A DNA stretch of 64,000 nucleotides from Antedon mediterranea (taxonomy: Eukaryota; Echinodermata; Crinoidea; Comatulida; Antedonidae): NCBI RefSeq assembly GCF_964355755.1, contig NC_092678.1, forward strand, positions 25,276,365 to 25,340,364. The letters are read 5' to 3'. The notes under the pieces were generated by a model. It saw only the letters and a list, made by a program, of their open reading frames with translations. It was not told the origin of the DNA and ran no database searches. Position numbers and translations under genes: made by a program. This document shows, in pieces, positions 23,275-35,229 of the stretch. Numbering within the stretch: the stretch's first letter is position 1; each line of letters opens with the position of its first letter.

Positions 23275-25691
23275 TCATTCACATGAACCTAATCTCATAG
23301 TCTTTCGAGCACACCTCAATTGTCCACCACACGGACATAATTGACCACTTCTTTGACCAATCCATGGATGTTGAAAACTGTGTACGTTACAGGTTGAGCC
23401 GATTGTTCCAAGGGGAGAGCACTCGCGGTATTGACCGCCTCTACTCACTACACAACAGGATCCTGAAGCCCTTTGTGTTGCGCAATCTAAATCTGTTTGG
23501 CAGGTCTGTTTAAAAATAAAGCAAAAATTCACCGTCAGTTTTATTTTACAATTGAATGGCAAATTCTGTGATTGGAATTTTAAAACTGCAGATAATAAAA
23601 TCTGAATATACAATCTAAATAATATTTGGCAAGAAGTGAATCTGCTAAAATATAAATGTCAGGTTATCTTAAATTGAATGAATGATAATAAATCATTGTA
23701 ATAAAGATAGAGCGTTCAAAAGATGATGAAGTAATTTATATTTATATCAACTTTGAATCTTGTTGATGAAACCTTAATGAACATGATCTTTATTATTTAA
23801 ATAGAAATTGAAAACCATTTAAAAATTAGTTTTGCTGGACTCGGAGCTTAATTGTTAGTAGAGTTCATTTTATCTGTCACTTTAGCAAAAATAACCATTA
23901 TTTGTAGTTTCTTCCATCACTAACTTTAAATGTCAAATTTATCAATTTTCGGTGCTTATTTTTACTCAAGGTTGTGAATCTTTATACTGACATTTTATAA
24001 GAATTTTATTGTACTGAATCTCCACATTATGGATGTATGTCCAGTACTATAGGCACATTTATTTATTTATTTCATTTCATTTATTTATTTATTTCACTTT
24101 ACAAATATATAAATATAAAGTGGAGGAGCCTAAAAGAAAGCAAAGCTTGTGGTGAATAGGCTCCTCAAAACAAACAAAAATTAAATATAAATAATATAAC
24201 ACAATTAGAAACTCCAAAAAAACAATTAAACTAATATCTTTTCTCTAACACATAAGTTTAACATGTTTAAAACTAAAAAAACAAGTAAAAATAGATTATA
24301 TAAATTATTTAAGAAATATCCAAATATATCAATAATAAAAGAATTTACCAAGAACCTTCAACCAATAATAGTTTAAATTGACGTTTAAATAAAGCACAGT
24401 TATGAGATTTTTTTAAGAGATAAAGGAAGAGAATTCCAGAGTTTAGGTCCAGTGTATACAAGGGTATTCATTTTAAGACTAGTTCGAGTAAATGGCAGGT
24501 GATACTGAAAAAAATTATTTAATGATACAAATTGTTGCCTATCAGAAAGGTAACTTCTAAACCATTTTTGAGCCACCCCTCTAATTCCATAGTTTGATAA
24601 TTTATGCAGTAAGATTTCATGATTAACTGTATCGAAAGCTTTGGAGTAATACAGAGTCACATTGTATCACACGTGGTGCCTGTATATCATGTTAAGGTTG
24701 ATTAATTGCCTATACATCAAACAAGCGACACCGTTTTCCGTTCCGTGAAACGGAACAAGTGTGATGATATTGCTTTACGAGAACGTTCGATAAAGTCGAA
24801 GCCGACATTTTAAGCAAAAATTTCATAGAATTCAATTTATTGACATCATTTCCGGTCAGTGTATAATACTTATTGGTTGTTACTAGGTCAGTGATATAAA
24901 AATTATTATGGGTAATGAATGGGGGCGTTGTACGCAAGATAGGTAATTAGCCAGGTACTTATTATTTGTCGTTCTGCGCTCTTTAAATGAAGACCAAACA
25001 TTTTACGTGCAATATTTTCTATTTTAATTACTAACTATACCTAATAAACTTCCTTATATGAGCATAATATAATTTCGTTTAAATTGAAAAAAAAATGTAA
25101 GCGGGCAGTTACCTTTTAATACGTTTGTTAAAAGACAAATTGATCGAAAAACCAATAACTTGTATTGCTATATTCTTGTATAGTAAGTATACATATTTAA
25201 TAGACAAATTACCGCAGTAATACCGAAGTATACATATTCAATAGACAAATTACAGCAGTAATACCAAAGATATGGTGAAACATACAAGATGAAATTCTTT
25301 GAATCATAGTTGTAATGGAGACTCGATCTATGTAGGCCCTACCTAGGCACCCATTGTGCCTTATTTTGATCAAATGTTATACTAACGTATTTAAATCCAG
25401 TCGAATTTAATTTAGTAAATTTAAATTTAAAATTTGTTGGTCGCGTTTAGCCCAGAATATTACCTCGCTGTCGAAAGAACACATCCCTATAGCCGCTAAC
25501 ATGCATACTCTTTATTAGATTAGATAAAATAATTGATAAAAGTTAGGCCTACTTACCAAAATAGATGGAAAACGTTTTTCTTTCCTCATATAATCGTCGT
25601 CGTCGTCGATATAATCAGATATATACATAGCACAAATTACTGTTGGAAGTAAAGTCAATAATACAAATAGTAGATTTGTATTTGGCATCAT
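23275..25691 (-). CDS. Prokineticin/astakine-like secreted cysteine-rich peptide, paralogue 1
   Basis: Two exons: 25691-25557 (45 codons) and 23505-23275 (76 aa + TGA); 121 aa, with a phase-0 intron. Exon 1 opens MMPNTN, followed by a hydrophobic signal sequence (LLFVLLTLLPTVICA), an acidic stretch with five consecutive Asp, then MRKEKR-FPSIL. KR is a likely proprotein-convertase site, leaving FP at the mature N-terminus. Exon 2 has ten cysteines in the order C-x5-C-x7-CC-x9-C-x8-C-x16-C-x-C-x6-C-x8-C, including GSCCV, CSPLG and LCPCGG, as in the colipase fold of prokineticins and astakines. It lacks the AVITGA start that vertebrate prokineticins need for receptor activation. It probably acts as a hormone or cytokine. 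A possible TATA-like ATAAATAG lies about 60 bp upstream. The 2-kb intron holds a truncated retrotransposon. Confidence 0.85.
24060..24663 (-). mobile_element. Internally deleted non-LTR retrotransposon
   Basis: On the minus strand SKAFDTVNHEILLHKL and WFRSYLSDRQQFV are a reverse-transcriptase palm segment. It is joined directly to YTGPKLWNSLPLSLKK, which normally lies near the C-terminus of such ORFs. The catalytic box and everything between are missing, so the copy is dead. A tail of TTTATTTA-type repeats at 24060-24100 would be its 3' end. It lies in the intron of the peptide gene, same strand. Confidence 0.85.
25185..25275. repeat. About 50-bp direct duplication
   Basis: AGTATACATATTTAATAGAC + AAATTACCGCAGTAATACC is repeated once with three or four changes. 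It lies in the intron of the peptide gene. Confidence 0.8.
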
Positions 25692-26644
25692 TTCTAAGTT
25701 TCGTCTAAGTTCTCTTCTTTTTTACGTTAAGTACACACTTCTTTTTCTATTTATCCCGTTTGATCTACGCCGAACCGTGACGCCTAGAATAAATGTCTGC
25801 TGACGTGCCCAGTTGAGAAATACATCATATTCTGGTCAATATTCCTAAGTAACAACCTTACCTTCGCCGTACAACTTAAATTATAATTGTCTAACTTTTG
25901 GAACGAATCCTGGCGGTTTTTAACGATATCTGCAACAGTTTTTATAACAACATTTAGTCTTGATTGGATGATAATATAAGTGACGGATCCAATAGGAAAG
26001 CACCGCTTATTACCTTATACGAACTGCTTTCGTTATTTTCTTCTTACGTTCATCGATAATTGACGTTCCACAAATATATCGAACCATTCAACTCCTACTT
26101 TATTTCGTTAATTATATCAGTTTTTATCCGTACATTTGAGCATGATCTTAGTAATATTAAAATCGATCTATTTATCGATCTATCTTGGCTAGGTCAATAT
26201 CAAACAATACAAACAGAGAACCCATCCCTACAATAATTAATATTTTAAACAATAGTTCATAGAGCCAAAGCGACAGAGTGATATTGTTGTAATTTTTATT
26301 TCATTGTTATTAGGCCTACATCCTTGTTATTGTACAGTAATGTTGTAAATGCAACGTTTTTAGCCTTGCGGCTACGGGGCGGCCGTATGCGGCTACTTGT
26401 TGTGAATGTTATACCCGAATAAATAAATATTCTTTTTCTCTCTAACCAGTGTCATAAGAGTTCACAGCAGAAGTATTTGAGGCTCGGGTTGGGGGCGACG
26501 TCGGTGGTTATTTCAGCATTATATGTACGTTATAAGGATTCTTTTATTACTAATCTCTCTATCTAAACATTTTTTTTTCGCAGATGTCGTGATAGAGCAT
26601 TATATTTTACTAGCTTGGTTTCCTATCATACTCTTAAAAACCAA

Positions 26645-26715
26645 TCTTTTTTCTATTTTTTTCTCTCAGCGCTTTGGGACAATCTTTTGATTGTATAAGC
26701 GCTATATAAATCGAA
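26645..26715 (+). mobile_element. L2/SINE-type 3' tail
   Basis: CAGCGCTTTGGGACAATC and TATAAGCGCTATATAAATC are the typical 3' tail shared by L2-like LINEs and the SINEs that use them. Confidence 0.65.
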
Positions 26716-27394
26716 CAACATTACATTATGGAACACTGATCAAAAATGATGATCCAAGCTATCGCTTGTAATTGGTCAGATTACCTGCGCCGACCTCTTG
26801 CCTTACGCACCAACTTATTTCGTTACGCACAAACGTATTGCGTTGCGTCTAAGTTTGAACCATTTGTATAATATATTATTTGCGTTGCATTCATTTGTTT
26901 TGATAAATTTTCCTACTTAAAAACGCGTCATCTGATATAATAACATTTTATTCAATATTTAAAATTATTTATTGACACTATTCCGGTATATTTAAAATTA
27001 AATTCAATAGAAATATTGAACGATTATTGAATACCGTATAATATGTAGACTATTCTATAAAGTACACATTACTTTTGAGATGGCTATCTTGAATGTTAAA
27101 ACTAATAATAACGAAAGACTATAACGTTGTGACCTTAAACGATCATTACTGTAGTAGGATGTGTATTATGCCAAGCATTCTAGTAATCTCAATGTCATTA
27201 CGATATGTATAGATACACTGTGTTTAGTTATTGAATAATAATCACCAATAATCATATATTCAAATTGCATGCATCGGATGGTGTTAATGTGTCTTACCGT
27301 TATATCTTATCATTATTGTAATACCGTTATTAGTTTTAAAGGAGTTGGATAGTGACGTTGATGATGACGTTGTTGTGCGCCATACAAGTAAGGG

Positions 27395-27635
27395 CGTATA
27401 TTGAACCAAAGTATTAACCAATCATAAGCGACAGTTCGGATGGTCCATCGTGACGCGATTGGTAAAAGTACGCGTTGCGCGCTTACGTACGCCCTTGCAT
27501 TGCGTCCCATTAGGACGCAACGTACGGACCTAAGCCGCAACGCAACGAATTGACCAATCAAAAGCGACAGTTCGAATAATCCATCGCTTTTGATTGGTCA
27601 ATTTGTTTGCGTTGTGTGGCTTAAGTCCCTGCGCG
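27395..27635. mobile_element. MITE family B derivative, compound foldback
   Basis: Two adjacent foldback cores are visible. The first has CAATCATAAGCGACAGTTCG and the second TTGACCAATCAAAAGCGACA followed by ATCGCTTTTGATTGGTCAAT. They are joined by GCGTTGCGCGCTTACGTACG and GACGCAACG segments. The outer ends are not clear. Confidence 0.7.
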
Positions 27636-28959
27636 GCATCATAGGAAGTAAGTTGTTGTTTTGTTGGTTGAGCATTGAGAAACATAACTTGTAGGTCTAT
27701 CGTTGAATAATCAATTACTTTTTTTTAGTTTATGAGCTTATCCATTTAATAACAATATGAATTGCTTTGATTAACTGTGTGGTAATCAGCATATATTAGG
27801 TTTAAAGGTGTCAGAAATGCAAATGAGATGTTTGCATCACCATTATGTCCATCGTCATCATTATTATCCAATCTATCTCCTTCCTTCAGTAAAAGGTCTT
27901 AACTCAAAAACTGTTCTTACCTTTTATTAGAAGCATTTTGGTCACATTCGCTACCATGCAATATTCAGCCATTCTCAGTAAACGCAGACTACATTGCATT
28001 ATGTCATTTTTGTTGTGGCTCAAATCGAATATTATAATATTAATAATATACTATGTTTTAGCAGACACAGTAAAAGTTTGCTGAAATAGACTGATCATTT
28101 TAAAAAGTAAAATAATTATGTAATAATGCTATAAGGGCCCTATAATATAGTATTGGCATTATTTTGTCTGGCTGGAAGGGCTCCCTCTATATATCAAACA
28201 TAACTTTCTTAAACATTAATGTATACTGTGATTACGACTGATAAATTAAATGATTATAACTTGTATATATCCATCCATTGGTACGGTGTGGTATTGAACT
28301 TAAGAAATGCAAAGATCAACTTCAGGAACTTAATGTACGGTAGTTGTAAACGATCTTTCAGTAATTGAGAAAAATTGTTTGGACATTATCCCGAGGAGCT
28401 AAATCTATAGTAGGAAATGTCATAAAGTATGCGAAATCATAGTTTGTCACGGAATAGGCTATAATGAAGAATATATCTCGGCGGCATAGTAATGGAATAG
28501 GATGACGTCACTGCTCACCTTCTGTAAAAAAATGTTTCGTAATGTGTTGTGTTCATGTTATGTAAATTATTTCAATTCTATGTGTTTCTCTGTGTTTACA
28601 GTATATACGGTAATAATATATTTACCGGGCGGTTTCATTCCGTGCCTGTTAATTTAAATATCAATAATATATTGTTCAAAAACCACGCACAATTATATAA
28701 CATTATGTTATGACGTCAGCAATTGATGGAATCGTCCATAATGTTTAAATTACTTAAGTAACAAGTTGTCATGAATCCTGAAATAAATTCGTACCACCCA
28801 CCGCCATTTTGATAATAGATGAATACATTTTAATGCGGCGCGCACGCCACCTACATTTTTAGCCGGAGGCTTACATTATAACCGATCACTTACTTGGTAC
28901 CTTTTTTGTTTACTCTGTACACTGACGTCAGACTTTGGGTCGGTATCCCTGAGTTTTCC

Positions 28960-29545
28960 AATGATAAAATTTGCGGACGACTCGGCTATGGTTGGACTTA
29001 TTAATAATAACAATTCTTCTCTATACCTTTCTGAATAGTTAAGAAGTTAAATACAATTAGGCTGTACTGCCTGAGGAAACTCGGTTCGTTTGGAGTAAAG
29101 CAGGATATTTGTAAAATGTTTTACTCATCAGTGATGTTATCTATTTGGGGTTATTGTATGTTGGGCTGGGCTGGAAATATCAGTAAAGGGGATAAAGACC
29201 GAATTGAAAAGGTGCTGGGTAGAGCGGGGAAATTAATTGGTTCGTCTGTGCAAACGCTTTACTCTTTCTACAGCGAACGTCTTGCCGATGTGTTCCATGC
29301 TATATTGGAAGACACCAACCATCCTCTTCATAACGACATTATCGGCTCCGTTATCGTTAGAAGTGGTAGAATGAGGACGGTGAATGCACAGACGGACCGG
29401 TACAAGTACTCGTTCTACCCAGTTTGGATAAGGCATTATAACAAAACATTTGTTAGATAGTCCCATTTATATTTATTTATTTAGGCAAGCCAAGGTTTAT
29501 GAGCACTGTAATTTCCATTAATTTTTTGGACAATAAATGAATCTG
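28960..29545 (+). mobile_element. Non-LTR retrotransposon 3' portion (reverse transcriptase end)
   Basis: KFADDSAMVGLI near 28968-29003 is the reverse-transcriptase catalytic box. After a stop and frame breaks, a frame at 29116-29460 reads CLRKLGSFGV (upstream of its first ATG), MFYSSVMLSIWGY, VLGRAGKLIG, ILEDTNHPLHNDI and TDRYKYSFYPVWIRHYN, the usual C-terminal end of fish/L2-type LINE ORF2. It ends in AATGAATCTGTATCTGTATC repeats. The copy is 5'-truncated and dead. Confidence 0.88.
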
Positions 29546-29879
29546 TATCTGTATCTGTACAGATTATTATATAAGATAGTATTATCTCTAAGGAGAAAAC
29601 ATGATATGATAAGTTCATTTACAATTTTGTTTTAGAATTCCTTAATGAATGTACGCGTGCATGCTTTTCAGTGCATATCACCATGGTATCACCTACATCA
29701 TCATTTATATCAATCAATGTTATCTATGATGTTATTTTATATTATTTATATTACACAATATTTATAAACGCATGACTGCGATATTTTATCAGTTATGATT
29801 TCAGCTGATAACCTTTATTTCATTTATTAATATTTCAGTTAAATATGGTTTTATATTGAAGTTCAAATACAATTTTTTT

Positions 29880-30038
29880 TACTTTAACCATATTTAATGA
29901 GGGTGATCCATCCAGCATTTGCTGATCATTTGGGACCCCCAGAACAGATACAATATACAAAATACAACAAAAACAGAAAAGTAAAAGGAAAACAAAAAAA
30001 AATAAAATTAATTACATAAGACTAAAAATCCTTGACAA

Positions 30039-30072
<34 letters not shown>

Positions 30073-30215
30073 TTAGATCTACTATTTTACAATTAAAATC
30101 TGGAAAAGGATTACATAGTTTTGAGAAAAGTCATAAGTCTAGTTTTGAAAGAGGAAAAGGATGAGGAATTGCGGATAGATAGAGGATACATATATAATAA
30201 TTCATTTCCGGTTAT
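29880..30215 (-). mobile_element. Non-LTR retrotransposon 3' end
   Basis: On the minus strand a short frame reads NELLYMYPLSIRNSSSFSSF then KTRLMTFLKTM and a stop, like the last residues of LINE ORF2. It is followed by an untranslated region with an (AT)n tract near 30040-30060. Confidence 0.65.
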
Positions 30216-30339
30216 TTTATTTATTTTTTTATTAGTCAAAAACGTCTTTTTTGCCAATTGATCGGAATATGTTCACCTCCTCTTCGCCTCCGTTCTTTCC
30301 TGTCTTATTACTTGTGTTGAATAAGGTGTTAGTTCCTGA

Positions 30340-30475
30340 TATATATGTGTGTCCCCTTAATATATGTGTGTCCCCTTAATATATGGGTGTCCCCTTAATA
30401 TATGGGTGTCCCCTTAATATATGGGTGTCCCCTTAATATATGGGTGTCCCCTTAATATATGGGTGTCCCCTTAAT
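30340..30475. repeat. 19-bp minisatellite, about 7 copies
   Basis: Tandem TATATGGGTGTCCCCTTAA; the first copies have TGTGTG in place of GGGTG. Confidence 0.92.
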
Positions 30476-31104
30476 ACGATACGATAGTATTTATTGTCAT
30501 TTTAACAACAATCAGGTACAAATGGCATTTGGTTGGTTTGTTTACATTTTGATTTACAGTACAGTACAATGAATACAAAAGAAGCGTGTAGCCAATGAAT
30601 GCTGCGTAAACGGCCTTCCATAGTAACCAATAAATAGGTGGTGTTTCCAAAGGAAAGGGAACGATATACTATATCCTGTATTAGGATTTCTGTATTTTGG
30701 TTTTATTCATAGATGGAACTTTTAGTTAGGAAGTATGAATTACGTCATAATACTATACTAAATCTTGTGTATTCACAATATTATATTAGTGATTCCAATC
30801 AAAGTGTATCAGGTTGGCCGGCAAGATTATGAGGGCAGCAAACACTATCTTTGCCATTGTGTGTTGATTGGCGAGATTACGATATAAAGTAGTTTTGTTG
30901 GCAGACTTCATGTGTAACTCCAGATTTTAATATTTACCTTTAAATTGTATTATTTACCTTTAAATTGTATTTAGAGGGCAGTCTAACGGAGACAGCATCT
31001 TGGAACCCATTTTAATTGCTGCAATTGTCCAGCGATGCGTCTATATTTTCTGTTTTTAGAAATGCGACAACCTGAAGATTTTTATAAATAGGCCTATAGA
31101 CTTG

Positions 31105-31192
31105 ACGATGTCATATCACTAACAAATTTGAGCACAACCATATTTTGACAAACTTTTTTTGTCAAACTAGTTTGATAGTGTAGACAGAGCAC
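31105..31192. mobile_element. MITE family A copy, left-truncated
   Basis: GACGATGTCATATCACTA followed by GTCAAACTAGTTTGATAGTG and TAGACAGAGC is the right half of the element. Confidence 0.75.
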
Positions 31193-32492
31193 TAGGGGGA
31201 TTTTAATTATTACCTCGATTTTTTATAAAGCATTTATTCGATTCAATATTTACGTATTACATTTTTAAGATAAACACGTTGATATATTTCAGTCTGGCTC
31301 CTTAAATATAAATTTGTACTTTTCATTAATCAGAGATAAATATAACTCTTACATAGGACGCCCTCTAAACGTTCTGTTGAATTCGTATTTATGAGTTTAA
31401 TATTTGTTTAGGTAGTATTGTGAAATTAATTTAAATGCCTATCAAATGTTTTTTTAAACACATACAATATTGAAAAGCGTATCGTTCACTCATTACGTCA
31501 TTCCGTCAAAATGACGTCATTCAGTCGTATATATCGACTAGATTAATTAAATTGTAGAGTATAGTTACAGTGTATATTGTAATTAATATGAAATAAATAT
31601 TTACCTGTCGTATGCCGTCAATCAGTCGTTTGATTATGGCCAACTTACTACCATACTTAGACCTTCCGGATGTCCTAATATGGAACATTAAGTATACTAC
31701 TATAGTATCAATTATAAATGTTAGGGTATTTCCCATAGAAAATAAAGGAAATATTCTTAGCATGATGTTTCTTTCTTTAAAAAAAAACAAAAATGTAATT
31801 TATTGGAACATTAAAATGTAAACATGATTGTGTTTCCATTAATGGGTTGACTAAAAGTGTGTTGGCCTATTACTCTAATTTGTGTTTAAATTATACATTA
31901 TTTTGTTTTATAATGTTCTCTTTTTTTTACAATATTTCGAATTGTTATGAATTAAATCAAACTCAAAATTCTTGCTCGATTTAATACGAAATATCTAAAA
32001 GAACCGCAACTTTACCCAGCGGCCATTTTGCAATATTTCCAAACAGCTTTTAAAATTGACTTTTATTAAATATAATGATATAATGAAAGCTGAAAGTGAA
32101 CTTTTTAGTCCACCCCCTTCTTTTTCTAACAAATGATAAATTTAATAATTTAAGATGACAATTCTGTTCATGTTTCTATGAATTAGCAGTTAGTTGTGTT
32201 GTTCTTGATTTGTACAACTGCTGATCGAGATAAATGTGCAATCATTTGAGAAGGCGTACATGTCTCATTTTGTCGTCTTCTGGTTCAAATTAAATTCCGT
32301 TATTTCCTTAGAGATCTGCCTTGGTCAATTTTCTTTCTAGAAACTGTTTACCCCGAAATCATTATTTTTGCCGCATGCAAAGATATTTAATAATAATAAT
32401 AATATATACTTATGCTATAGGCCTACACTTTTTTTAAAGCACATGGTAGATTTCTTAATGTTCTTTAGCCGCTCCGTTGTTCTCTGTCCCTC

Positions 32493-32573
32493 ATTATTTG
32501 AACGCGCACGCGCGCGTTACATATGTGATATATGAACGCGCGCGCACATGTAGCAGTAGTATTAATTACTATG
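32493..32573. repeat. CG-alternating block, copy 1
   Basis: ATTATTTGAACGCGCACGCG, TACATATGTGATAT, GAACGCGCGCGCACATG and GCAGTAGTATTAATTACTAT. The same order recurs at 34315-34411. Confidence 0.75.
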
Positions 32574-32743
32574 GCATTGTTTTAATTGTAGAGTGCATTA
32601 TCAACACTCATAGTTTTTTTTCTTTTGTATGAATAAAGTTATCTTATCTTCATATCTTATCATATACTATTTCTGTCAATATTTAGATATATTTTCTTAG
32701 TTTCTCATAGTTCAGTATATACAGTGGTTCAAATGAGAGAGTA

Positions 32744-32904
32744 TTAAGCTCTGTCTACACTATCAAACCAGTTTGACAAAAAAGTATGATGTGCCCATAT
32801 ATGGTAGTGATATGCTTAGATATGGTAGTGATATGACATCATCATGTCCATATATGATTCACATTTTTTTGTCACTTAAAGTTTGATAGTGTAGACAGAA
32901 CTTG
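32744..32904. mobile_element. MITE family A copy, near complete
   Basis: Ends TTAAGCTCTGTCTACACTAT and GATAGTGTAGACAGAACTT are inverted. The interior has TATGGTAGTGATATG twice and GACATCATCATGTCCATATA. Confidence 0.9.
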
Positions 32905-34314
32905 AGGTAGGTTTGTTAATTTTTAACGTAAATCATATTTTCACATTTTTTAACTTTCTTGGTATGCGTAATTTAGCTATATATTTTGACGATATTTTAT
33001 TAATTTAATACCTGCAAACGACTTGATGTCTCCACTGTTAGAATGTACGTTCATTCATCATCTACAGTAGACCTAAGATCCGGTTCTACCTCAACTCAAG
33101 AATCTTACTTATAATGTTGCCTCTCCAATCACATTCTAATCACTAATCACATTGTCCTTTTGGCCTGTTGTTTACACCAAATTTAATTAAATTATCCATT
33201 CTTAATGTCATTTAGACGACATTAGAGACGGCTGAGCCCAAACGTGATTTCTTTACCAACGCGTGTATTTGTGGGTGCGGTTTGTGGCCAATGCCCCTGG
33301 CGCTGACCAAAATAAACTAGTATGTTACGACTCAGCTATGTACTGCATTCATATATTTTGGATAACAACACGTACGTGTACCTGTTGATATGAACTTCGA
33401 AGTCCTATTTACACATTCTTTTTAAATGTTATATAAGGTCCAAAAAATGTTACAAAACAAACATAAATCGGACATAATTATGATGATATAAGGCAAATGT
33501 TATAGGCCCTATATATCATTTTTAGTTAACTTAAAGTGCGCCGTTTACTGTCAATATATGTGTTGTTATAACTCATAATAGTGTAAATATAGGATATAAT
33601 AACTCTTTTTTATAATAGTTCTTAACAAATATTAATAATCTTTTAAACTAAATCGGATTCATGCTTACTTTCTCTCCCCTGTTGTACGTTGTGCGTCTCA
33701 CTTGTATATTTCTCGTCATCGTTTTATCAAACAGTCACAGTATCATCCTCTCATCATAACACATCCGCGTATATTCGTATTTTTATCAGTGTTTGTGCGC
33801 GCTCACCACAATTCAGTCGTTATATCATACAAAGTAAATCAAAATAGACACAATTTTCCATTCAAAATTCAATAATTTATTTTAACGTGTTCGTTGACAA
33901 ACAATAAATACAGTTTTTGTCCAATTTGTTTGACAAATACTGGACATACTATTAAATGACACTGTGGGTCATTTTTATCTCAATAACCTGACCCCGTAAG
34001 GCCAGACATGGAATTAATATTTAAATAAATAACCCCCTAGAAGTTGGCATTGGATGTGACACCTACTCATCACATAGTTTGGATTCCATACTATTGTATG
34101 TTGAGGTGTACATCACACAATCACAGTTAGTTTATGATATGTTGTAAAATATCACTGGCCGCATTGTTTACTGTTGTTTTAAACTGATAACAATTCTCAT
34201 TAATCATTAAAAAAATATTTTAAAGTAATAAATTCTGTAATAAAACAATCAAACAACTTCCTATTAATAATAATTATTCAATAAAAAATAGTTCAAGGTT
34301 GTTAAAAATATAAC

Positions 34315-34411
34315 TTATTATTTGAACGCGCACGCGCGCGATACATATGTGATATGTGAACGCACACGCACGAGATAGATATGTGGCAGTAGCTTTTTAT
34401 TAATTACTATG
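34315..34411. repeat. CG-alternating block, copy 2
   Basis: TTATTTGAACGCGCACGCGC, TACATATGTGATAT, GAACGCACACGCACGAG and GCAGTAGC followed by ATTAATTACTATG. It is an imperfect copy of 32493-32573. Confidence 0.75.
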
Positions 34412-35229
34412 TGTTTAATTAGCACCGTGTAGGATGTGGATTAGTAACCCATGGGGGGAAGCAGTCTTAATACCGTCTACATTACACATTTAAACGCAAC
34501 TCTTTATAAGGATATCGGTAGAAGAATAACATAAATGACGTCAAAATCTCGACGTTCCCATGTTAAAATTGAAATTGATAAATGAATTTGGTTTCGGTAT
34601 CAAACATAAAAGGAAACATTGTACGTGATACGTTAATATTTGTCTTTGGGGATTAAATACAATATTAAAAGTCAGTGCAATAAGGATTAAAATGTTAAAC
34701 TGTATAGGCTTAATAGCCCCTCCATGGTCAACTTATGACGTCATTTAAATAATTATCACTTTTACAATCGTAATTAAACAAACATGAGTGTACACATTTC
34801 AATAGTCTGCCTTTGAGAATAATTATTGTGCAAAATATCCTTCAACATATTCCAAACAAATGTCCACTTGAAATATCTTGTATTGCTACTTTTTCTTCTT
34901 AACTAATTTGTTACATAATTTATGTATAAAAATAAACATTTTGTGTATTGCACTTTATGTTACAAGGCGCCTTAATAAATAATGGCTATTAACAGTTTTT
35001 CACAACTTCTGTCCCATGACACAGCAGTTTCGTATCGGTGAGCTTCTTCAAATGGGAAACCTGCCCATTGCGCGTATTATAATTGTTCCGTTTGTACGCC
35101 GCCAGTTTGACTGAACGTACGCGCGCGGCTAATTCTTCATCTGGCACATAAGTACTGAAGTTTTACTATCTTCTTGTACCCTGCTTCTGATGAGGCTATT
35201 TCAGTATTCATTTCATTTTCGTACAATGT

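Larger units (their letters stand above)
25692..28920. other. Intergenic, mostly unique AT-rich sequence
   Basis: It includes the presumed promoter of the peptide gene on its left. GCCTTGCGGCTACGGGGCGG near 26360 is followed by an AATAAATAAATATTC-type tail and an L2-type tail at 26645-26715. A MITE B-derived compound foldback lies at 27395-27635. No gene was recognised. Confidence 0.55.
30476..35229. other. Intergenic, between the retrotransposon cluster and the second peptide gene
   Basis: AT-rich sequence holding two family A MITEs (31105-31192 and 32744-32904) and a duplicated GC-alternating block (32493-32573 and 34315-34411). No gene was recognised; the short open frames show no family motif. 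Confidence 0.55.

Noticed and set aside
24400-24660. Intact reverse transcriptase gene
   Set aside because: Only a short palm segment and the C-terminal motif remain; the catalytic box is missing, so it is a dead fragment.
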